Shown in pieces: positions 1 to 7,276 of a stretch of DNA of 7,276 nt (within the stretch, counting starts at the first letter, position 1; each line of letters opens with the position of its first letter). The DNA comes from Actinomycetota bacterium (GTDB lineage: Bacteria > Actinomycetota > Actinomycetes > Nanopelagicales > Nanopelagicaceae): positions 1 to 7,276 of the forward strand of contig JAQCAO010000064.1 of NCBI GenBank assembly GCA_027731885.1, read 5' to 3'. The translations under genes were made by a program, and so were the position numbers. A model generated the notes under the pieces. It ran no database searches and was not told the DNA's origin. It was given only the letters and a program-made list of their open reading frames with translations.

Positions 1-3369
<3,369 letters not shown>

Positions 3370-3377
<8 letters not shown>

Positions 3378-4224
3378 CGCGCCAGCCCTCAACGGGAAGC
3401 TTAAATTTCGCGACAAGGCGATCTGTAAAGAGCGTCGGCTTAATGTGTGCCAGTTTTACTACCGAAGCATCCTTACTTATATGTACCTGATCGCCTGCTT
3501 TAAGCGCGAATTTCCTGAGCGAATCACCAGATAAGACCGCCTCCGACGATTCAATCTCAACAACTATCTCAGAATTTGGAGATACGACCATTGGGCGCGC
3601 GAAGAGCGCGTGCGCTGCAATTGGAAGTAGAACCAAGGCATCGATTTCTGGCCAAAGCACTGGTCCACCTGCGCTAAATGCATATGCAGTAGAACCAGTT
3701 GGCGTCGCGCAGATCAACCCATCGCATCCCCAACGAGATAGTGGACGATTATCAATCTGGACGAAGAGCTCGACCATTGTCGTTCCATCGCGCTCAACGG
3801 TAACTTCATTTAAAGCCCAGCCATCTGAAACAGGAACACCATCTCGAAGCACTGAATACTTAAGAACCATACGATTCTCAATTACATAGCCTCTTGCGAT
3901 GATACTCGCTGCGATTTCCGCGTGAGTTGGTTTCTCAACTTCCGCTAAAAATCCGACATGCCCCAAATTAATGCCTAGGATAGGAATACTTTTTATCCGT
4001 GCGATCTCCGCACCGCGCAAAATTGTTCCATCTCCTCCAAGCACAACAACAACTTCGGCCGCAGCCAGTGATTCCGAACTAACTTCGGAGATACCAAGGA
4101 CGCTCACATCTGAAGGCGTAGATAAAGTGAAGCCATCTTTCAACAGTATCTGTGAGATCTCTTTGGCAGCTGTGACCGCTTCCGCGCGCGATGGATTTAT
4201 TACAAATATGGCATGACGTGGCAT
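3370..4224 (-). CDS. nadK: NAD kinase (ATP/polyphosphate-NAD kinase)
   Basis: NAD kinase phosphorylates NAD to NADP in the cytoplasm and so controls the NADP(H) pool. The 284-residue product is full length for the family. The glycine-rich GGDGT motif is at 63-67 (Asp65 the probable catalytic residue), followed by LGINLGHVGFLAEVE at 83-97. The Asn-Glu pair is at 139-140 (ALNEV), and the second conserved block CATPTGSTAYAFSAGGP is at 172-188. Later segments (LLPIAAHALFARPMVV, near 199-214, and LSGD, near 231-234) also fit the beta-sandwich domain. The ATG overlaps the tlyA stop as TGATG, and no strong ribosome binding site is seen, so translation probably re-initiates from tlyA. The 3' end overlaps the GTG of recN. 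The order tlyA-nadK-recN is widely conserved in Actinobacteria. Whether it prefers ATP or polyphosphate cannot be read from sequence alone. Confidence 0.96.
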
Positions 4225-5012
4225 CAGGATGGTCCCATCGCTATCGCTCTAGCAACAGCGCTCTCATCGATTGCCGGCGCACCTCGACGCAACCAGAGGA
4301 AGTACTCAACGTTGCCGGCTGGTCCTGGCAGTGGAGATGCTGCGATACCCATTGTTCCTAGTCCTACATCGTAGGCAGATTCAGCAACATCTAATACCGC
4401 GGCGCGGCGAAGTGCCGGATCACGTACAACGCCGCCAGCGCCTAATTTCTCGCGTCCTACTTCAAATTGTGGCTTAACCATTAAAACGAAATCTGCGTTC
4501 GGTTTAGAAACTGCGGCAAGCGCCGGCAGAACCAGAGAGAGCGAGATAAATGAGAGATCTGCAACGACAAGATCGATCTCTTCTCCAACCATCTCCCCAG
4601 TTAAATGTCTGATATTGGTTCGATCAAGAATTTTTACTCTCGGGTCTTGACGTAACTCCCACGCCAGTTGGCCGTATCCAACATCGACTGCAACAACTAA
4701 CTTCGCGTCGCGGCGCAGCAGCACATCTGTAAATCCTCCGGTGGATGCGCCAGCATCTAAACAGTTGCGACCTGCCACTTGAACATCAGCAAATACATCT
4801 AACGCGCCGGCTAACTTATGACCTCCACGAGAGACAAAATCATCGCGATCGCCTTGCAGAGTTATAGACGTTTCAGCATCAACCTGCGTAGCCGGTTTGG
4901 TGGCAGGTATCCCAGAGACCAGGACAGATCGAGATTCGATTAAATCGGCAGCATGTTCACGAGAGCGCGCTAACTCTCGGCGAACTAGCTCTGCATCTAA
5001 TCTCGTCTTCAT
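4224..5012 (-). CDS. tlyA: TlyA family rRNA 2'-O-methyltransferase (hemolysin A-like)
   Basis: TlyA proteins 2'-O-methylate cytidines in rRNA: C1409 of 16S and C1920 of 23S (E. coli numbering) in the type II form. The 262-residue product has an N-terminal S4-like RNA-binding domain (about 1-55) containing VRRELARSREHAADLI, then a linker and a Rossmann methyltransferase domain. The SAM site LDAGASTGGFTDVLL is at 85-99, and VDVGYGQLAWELRQDPRV follows at 109-126. The expected Lys-Asp-Lys-Glu tetrad is visible: Lys66 (GGHKLAGAL), Asp152 (VADLSF), Lys180 (MVKPQFE) and Glu236 (GNVEYFLW). The extended N-terminus and the C-terminal ARAIAMGP end resemble the mycobacterial protein, so I infer type II, active on both subunits and relevant to capreomycin sensitivity. 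The interdomain linker reads DDFV rather than the mycobacterial RAWV. It starts 22 nt after the small upstream gene with no clear ribosome binding site. Confidence 0.95.
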   Translation of the reverse strand: MKTRLDAELVRRELARSREHAADLIESRSVLVSGIPATKPATQVDAETSITLQGDRDDFVSRGGHKLAGALDVFADVQVAGRNCLDAGASTGGFTDVLLRRDAKLVVAVDVGYGQLAWELRQDPRVKILDRTNIRHLTGEMVGEEIDLVVADLSFISLSLVLPALAAVSKPNADFVLMVKPQFEVGREKLGAGGVVRDPALRRAAVLDVAESAYDVGLGTMGIAASPLPGPAGNVEYFLWLRRGAPAIDESAVARAIAMGPS

Positions 5013-5034
5013 TTATCTAGCTACTTAATTAAAT

Positions 5035-5199
5035 CTACAAACCATCAATAGAGTTAAGCGCCTCTTGCAATTTTCCATGCAGAGCTTCGAAGCGGGCTGA
5101 ATGCTCAGTCAAATCAGCGTTATCAATATCGTTCAGCTCGATCTTGACTTCTTCGACGAGATTGATCTCGCCGTTTCCCTCCTTGTTAAACTCGCTCAT
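5035..5199 (-). CDS. Small conserved actinobacterial protein upstream of tlyA (54 aa)
   Basis: This 54-residue gene starts MSEFNKEGNGEINLVEE and ends QEALNSIDGL before TAG. Its ATG overlaps the TGA of the phasin-like gene as ATGA, a typical coupling arrangement, and tlyA starts 22 nt downstream. The second half follows a pattern I recognise from small actinobacterial proteins encoded just before tlyA (the position of Rv1693 in M. tuberculosis): an acidic helix, then Glu-His (EHSARFEALH at 32-41), a second His eight residues on, and a helix of the form LxxALxxID. It is probably a two-helix hairpin, is acidic, and has no signal peptide, membrane segment or catalytic motif. Function is unknown. 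Conserved position suggests a link to TlyA or the operon, but that is inference. Confidence 0.85.
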   Translation of the reverse strand: MSEFNKEGNGEINLVEEVKIELNDIDNADLTEHSARFEALHGKLQEALNSIDGL

Positions 5200-5549
5200 T
5201 TCTTAGCTGCCTTCTTAACCGCTTTCTTAACCGCTTTCTTAGTCACGCTCTTCTTCGCGTTGGTCTTCTTTGCGGGAGACTTCTTTGTTGGCGCGCTCTT
5301 CGCTGGATTTTTTCCATTGAGAGCTGCTACCTGAGCCGCTAACCGATCAAACTCATCGCGCTTAATGAAACCCATCTTGGCTACGCTCGTCTCAACCTCT
5401 TCATGGATCTTAGCTTTCAGGGCGTCAGCGCTTTCGCGCGCCCAAGAGTTGATCGCGGCGGCAACTTCTGCAGGAGTTCGCTCACCTTCAGTGACTTCGC
5501 TGATGTAGGTGCGAAGCGTTGAGAAGAGATCGTTTGCTGGTTTTGACAT
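5196..5549 (-). CDS. Phasin-like helical protein with lysine/alanine-rich histone-like tail
   Basis: The 117-residue product has two parts. Residues 1-80 are helical and amphipathic (NDLFSTLRTYISEVTEGERT, then AEVAAAINSWARESADALK) and end in GFIKRDEFDRLAAQVAALNG. That short heptad segment resembles the coiled coil closing many actinobacterial phasin-like proteins. Residues 80-117 are almost only Lys, Ala, Pro, Ser, Thr and Val, with PAKK, AKK and VKKA repeats like the tails of histone H1, HupB or HBHA. The tail probably binds nucleic acid or another polyanion; this is inference from composition. There is no signal peptide or membrane segment. The tail DNA contains the 12-bp unit cttaaccgcttt in two perfect copies. 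The gene lies 43 nt after the SSB-like gene and overlaps the next by 4 nt. A polyhydroxyalkanoate role is not supported by any neighbour here. Confidence 0.85.
   Translation of the reverse strand: MSKPANDLFSTLRTYISEVTEGERTPAEVAAAINSWARESADALKAKIHEEVETSVAKMGFIKRDEFDRLAAQVAALNGKNPAKSAPTKKSPAKKTNAKKSVTKKAVKKAVKKAAKK
5214..5237. repeat. 12-bp tandem repeat in the lysine-rich tail
   Basis: The unit cttaaccgcttt is repeated perfectly at 5214-5225 and 5226-5237, with degenerate versions on both sides (5202-5213 and 5238-5249). It encodes the VKKA-type units of the histone-like tail. Confidence 0.8.
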
Positions 5550-5592
5550 GTGCTCAGCCTATCCAAAAATGAGAAAGCCTTCGCTTTTGGCT

Positions 5593-5991
5593 CTACAGGC
5601 GCGAGATCTCCGCTGCCTCAATCTGCCAGCGCGAGGCGAGGCCTGCAGGACTCTGCCAAAAACGTCGATGAACCGAACCACTCACCTCAATCCACTCATC
5701 GCTCTTGAGAGATAACGCCGTCTTTCGGCTCTTTCCGCTCCAGGCCGCTATATCCAGGGTATCAACGCCATCTCGGTCGAGACGGGAGATGATTAAACGG
5801 AACTCAACGACCTTATCGCCGCTCGGCAACTCTTTTACCGTCGCTGGCGCCGATACTCGACCGCGCAGTAGAAGATCATTTAGTGAGAGATCAACCTGCT
5901 CTTCCTTCTGGGTTACCTTCTGGGTTACCTTCTGGGTTACCTTCTGGCTGACTTTCTCTCTTCCTTTAGCGTCACCGTTCTTTGCAACCAT
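5593..5991 (-). CDS. Single-stranded DNA-binding protein-like (OB fold), no acidic tail
   Basis: The 132-residue product carries one SSB-type OB fold at about 35-132: NDLLLRGRVSAPATVKELPS, GDKVVEFRLIISR, DTLDIAAWSGKSRKTALSL, WIEVSGSVHRRFW and SRWQIEAAEISRL. The order (LRGRV, PSGD, VVEFR, D-x-L-D-I-x-A-W, V-x-GS-V-x-R-R-F-W) matches an actinobacterial SSB-like family distinct from the main Ssb. The protein ends right after the fold, so the Gly/Pro-rich linker and DDDIPF-type tip that recruit partners in canonical SSB are absent. The N-terminus (1-34) is polar and contains KVSQ followed by three KVTQ units from a 12-bp DNA repeat. ATG 5991 has a strong AAGGAG at 5997-6002 with 5-nt spacing. It probably binds single-stranded nucleic acid in an accessory role, since a main ssb would normally sit next to rpsF/rpsR. 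Confidence 0.87.
   Translation of the reverse strand: MVAKNGDAKGREKVSQKVTQKVTQKVTQKEEQVDLSLNDLLLRGRVSAPATVKELPSGDKVVEFRLIISRLDRDGVDTLDIAAWSGKSRKTALSLKSDEWIEVSGSVHRRFWQSPAGLASRWQIEAAEISRL
5905..5952. repeat. 12-bp tandem repeat in the SSB-like gene
   Basis: The plus-strand unit cttctgggttac occurs perfectly at 5905-5916, 5917-5928 and 5929-5940, followed by a fourth copy at 5941-5952 with two mismatches (cttctggctgac). On the coding strand it gives KVSQ then three KVTQ units at residues 13-28. The 12-bp period keeps frame, so copy number could vary without breaking the gene. Confidence 0.93.
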
Positions 5992-5996
5992 AACTT

Positions 5997-6002
5997 CTCC
6001 TT
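5997..6002 (-). promoter_or_regulatory. Ribosome binding site of the SSB-like gene
   Basis: The minus strand reads AAGGAG followed by AAGTT and the ATG at 5991. This is the strongest Shine-Dalgarno match among the operon genes, and it fixes that start. It lies inside one arm of an inverted repeat (5997-6003 with 6033-6039). Confidence 0.85.
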
Positions 6003-6039
6003 AGATTTTGCTGCACCAAGGCGGCGCAGATTTAAGGAG
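5997..6039 (-). promoter_or_regulatory. Possible RNA structure sequestering the SSB-like gene's ribosome binding site
   Basis: In the minus-strand transcript, CTCCTTA (6039-6033) can pair perfectly over 7 bp with TAAGGAG (6003-5997), which includes the whole Shine-Dalgarno core. Between them lies a second hairpin, CTGCGCC-GCCTT-GGTGCAG (6029-6011), with 7 bp and one G-U pair. The nested arrangement would hide the ribosome binding site and could serve translational control. No T-tract follows, so it is not a Rho-independent terminator. Folding energy and conservation were not tested, and any aptamer or protein ligand is unknown. Confidence 0.45.
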
Positions 6040-6097
6040 GAGATCTTTACTGACTACTCTGACAAATTAGGCAGCTGTAATGCGCACCTGTGGAGAG

Positions 6098-7060
6098 CTA
6101 ACTGCGCTCTGCCGCATCTGTTAACTCATCGTGATCAATTGCCGCACATTTAGCGAACCATTCGCGCGCTTCATCTCTTCGACCGGCAACCGCTAGCGCA
6201 TCGGCATATGCATAACGCAGGCGTACCGCCCATTCTTCATTCTCAGTCTTCAACTCTTTACAGGTCAGAGTAATTACCGCAGCATCTAGCTCTCCAAGAT
6301 CACGTCGCGCACCCGATGCAACAATCCGCATCTCGATCTCTTCCGGTTTGGCAAGTCGCTTAACCTCATCAGAACCAGCCAAATTCAGGGCTTTTAAGGG
6401 TCTTCCTAAGCCGCGTTCACAATCTGCCATCACAGGCCACATTGAAACATCACCTGAGATTCGATGCGCTGCGCGTAATTCCTTTAAGGCGATCTCATAA
6501 TGACCGGCGCGATATGCTGCATATCCAGCGCTCTCGCGAACAACTGCTAGGCGCCCGGCGTGGTGCGCTGCAGCTAGACCGTGTTTATGAGCGAGTTCTG
6601 GATCAGAATCCATATGGATGTTAATGCAGACCAAATGACGTGCAACAACTTTTGCATTTTCAGCCGACAAACTTAGTAACTCCGCGCGAACACTTTTCTC
6701 TAACTCTTCTCCGGTGACATCTTCAGGAATATCTGGCTCAAAGATACGAGGGCGGATACGTGATTGATCACGATCTTGCGGAGTGGCCCGAAACCCGCGT
6801 GGATCGCTGACTTCACGACCTGTGCTGACATTACGGGTTGCACCACGGCGCTCACTTGAACCACCACGTGCTGGTAGATCTTCACGCCGGCGATCTTTAT
6901 TTGGACCCGCGGAAGGACGCGATGAAGATGAGCGACCAGTAGAAGGACGCGATGAAGATGAGCGACCAGTAGAAGGTCGTGGAGAAGATGAGGAGGGTCG
7001 GTTAGATGGACGCGATGGATTACCGCTAGCCGAACTTCTCGGCGGCTTTCTCTCATCCAT
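6098..7060 (-). CDS. Tetratricopeptide-repeat protein with disordered N-terminus
   Basis: The 320-residue product has a Ser/Arg/Pro-rich, low-complexity, probably disordered and basic N-terminus (1 to about 105), then a helical solenoid (about 115-315). The solenoid matches the actinobacterial TPR protein found upstream of tlyA (the place of Rv1691). Recognisable helices are VRAELLSLSAENAKVVARHL, DPELAHKHGLAAAHHAGRLA, GYAAYRAGHYEIALKELRAA, MADCERGLGRPLKALNLA, IVASGARRDLGELDAAVITL and YAYADALAVAGRRDEAREWF. TPR folds are protein-interaction scaffolds; the partner is unknown. There is no signal peptide, so it is probably cytoplasmic. ATG 7060 has AGAGGAG 6 nt upstream. The gene is first after the 5S rRNA terminator and ends 106 nt before the SSB-like gene. 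The usual HAD-type phosphatase neighbour of this locus is not in the window. Confidence 0.9.
   Translation of the reverse strand: MDERKPPRSSASGNPSRPSNRPSSSSPRPSTGRSSSSRPSTGRSSSSRPSAGPNKDRRREDLPARGGSSERRGATRNVSTGREVSDPRGFRATPQDRDQSRIRPRIFEPDIPEDVTGEELEKSVRAELLSLSAENAKVVARHLVCINIHMDSDPELAHKHGLAAAHHAGRLAVVRESAGYAAYRAGHYEIALKELRAAHRISGDVSMWPVMADCERGLGRPLKALNLAGSDEVKRLAKPEEIEMRIVASGARRDLGELDAAVITLTCKELKTENEEWAVRLRYAYADALAVAGRRDEAREWFAKCAAIDHDELTDAAERS
6912..6993. repeat. 30-bp tandem repeat in the TPR gene's disordered region
   Basis: The unit starting gaaggacgcgatgaagatga is 30 bp long and is present in two perfect copies at 6912-6941 and 6942-6971, with a diverged third copy starting at 6972 and fading out near 6993. 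It encodes a 10-residue unit, STGRSSSSRP, in the low-complexity N-terminus. The perfect identity of the first two copies suggests a recent duplication. Confidence 0.9.
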
Positions 7061-7066
7061 TTCAAA

Positions 7067-7073
7067 CTCCTCT
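7067..7073 (-). promoter_or_regulatory. Ribosome binding site of the TPR gene
   Basis: The minus strand reads AGAGGAG, then TTTGAA and the ATG at 7060. The 6-nt spacing and strong match support the start. Confidence 0.85.
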
Positions 7074-7101
7074 ATTTAAATTTTTTTAAACTTCTGTGCT
7101 A

Positions 7102-7107
7102 AGTGTA
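7102..7107 (-). promoter_or_regulatory. Candidate -10 element for the TPR-led operon
   Basis: The minus strand reads TACACT, which fits the TAnnnT pattern of actinobacterial vegetative promoters. It lies 42 nt before the TPR start and downstream of the rRNA terminator, where a promoter is expected. No good -35 hexamer is found at 16-18 nt spacing, so the call is weak. Confidence 0.3.
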
Positions 7108-7130
7108 CGAGACATTTCCCTTGAGAAATA

Positions 7131-7162
7131 AAAAAGGGGCACTCGTGAAAGTGCCCCTTTTT
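7131..7162 (-). terminator. Rho-independent terminator of the rRNA operon
   Basis: A perfect 13-bp inverted repeat, aaaaaggggcact / agtgccccttttt, encloses a 6-nt loop (cgtgaa). In minus-strand transcription the GC-rich stem is followed by a run of T residues, starting about 9 nt after the 5S 3' end. Symmetry of the A and T tracts means it could also stop plus-strand transcription. Confidence 0.93.
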
Positions 7163-7171
7163 ATAAAAGAA

Positions 7172-7276
7172 GTCCGGCGACGTTCTACTCTCCCACAAGG
7201 TCACCCTTGCAGTACCATCGACGCTGAGAGGCTTAACTTCCGGGTTCGGAATGGGACCGGGTGTTTCCCTCTCGCT
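7172..7276 (-). rRNA. rrf: 5S ribosomal RNA, 5' end beyond the window
   Basis: The minus strand carries about 105 nt of 5S rRNA. Visible are GAGGGAAACACCCGGTCCC, the conserved loop TTCCGAACCCGGAAGTTAAG, GCGTCGATGGTACTGC and the 3' segment TGGGAGAGTAGAACGTCGCC. Roughly the first dozen bases lie outside the window. The exact 3' end (near GCCGGAC, 7172) is an estimate. It is the last gene of an rRNA operon transcribed in the same direction as the protein genes. Confidence 0.95.

Noticed and set aside
3378..3416. Longer recN start at TTG 3416
   Set aside because: No ribosome binding site precedes it and the added residues are not family-like; GTG 3377 has GAGGG at proper spacing.
5550..5592. Hairpin or promoter between the SSB-like and phasin-like genes
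   Set aside because: Only short pairings (such as CCAAAA with TTTTGG) with a large loop can be drawn, and no convincing -35/-10 pair is seen.
5905..5952. CRISPR-like array
   Set aside because: The 12-bp units are contiguous without spacers and encode an in-frame peptide repeat.
6033..6045. Plus-strand AAGGAGGAGATC as a ribosome binding site
   Set aside because: No ATG, GTG or TTG opening a useful frame follows at proper spacing; the tract is better explained as one arm of the minus-strand leader structure.
6094..6110. Hairpin over the TPR stop codon as a terminator
   Set aside because: The stem is only 5 bp and no T-tract follows on either strand.
6700..7065. Alternative minus-strand frame across the TPR gene start
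   Set aside because: Its sequence is a repetitive HLHRVLLLVA-like shadow of the 30-bp repeat; the TPR frame has the domain and the ribosome binding site.

Overview
The window looks like a chromosomal segment of a small-genome, moderate-GC actinobacterium. Base composition is near 50% by eye. Protein choice, gene order and sequence style all point to Actinobacteria, and a streamlined freshwater lineage (Nanopelagicales/acI-like) is my best guess, though one window cannot settle it. The order tlyA - nadK - recN - pyrG, preceded by a TPR gene and a very small conserved gene, is the classic actinobacterial locus known in Mycobacterium tuberculosis around Rv1691-Rv1699.

Everything supported lies on the minus strand. 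Reading in the direction of transcription (right to left): the 3' part of a 5S rRNA ends an rRNA operon (7172-7276). A perfect 13-bp hairpin terminator follows (7131-7162). A short AT-rich intergenic region probably holds the promoter and has a clear ribosome binding site. A TPR-type protein with a disordered, repeat-bearing N-terminus comes next (6098-7060). A 106-bp gap then contains a nested inverted repeat covering the ribosome binding site of the next gene. That gene encodes an SSB-like OB-fold protein (5593-5991), followed by a phasin-like helical protein with a histone-H1-like lysine tail (5196-5549). Then come a 54-aa conserved small protein (5035-5199), tlyA (4224-5012), nadK (3370-4224), recN (1638-3377) and CTP synthase pyrG (1-1606, running off the left edge). 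From the phasin-like gene to recN the genes overlap or nearly touch (ATGA, TGATG and an 8-nt overlap), so they probably form one translationally coupled operon.

The operon mixes ribosome modification (TlyA), cofactor supply (NADP by NadK), double-strand-break repair (RecN), probable single-strand DNA binding (SSB-like) and pyrimidine nucleotide synthesis (PyrG). The shared function is unproven; the conserved order is the main evidence of linkage.

The most notable points are an in-frame TAA that interrupts an otherwise fully intact, normally essential pyrG; a possible RNA structure hiding the ribosome binding site of the SSB-like gene; and an SSB paralogue without the usual acidic tail but with a 12-bp tandem repeat at its N-terminus. 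I found no mobile element, CRISPR array, tRNA or clearly new multi-gene system.
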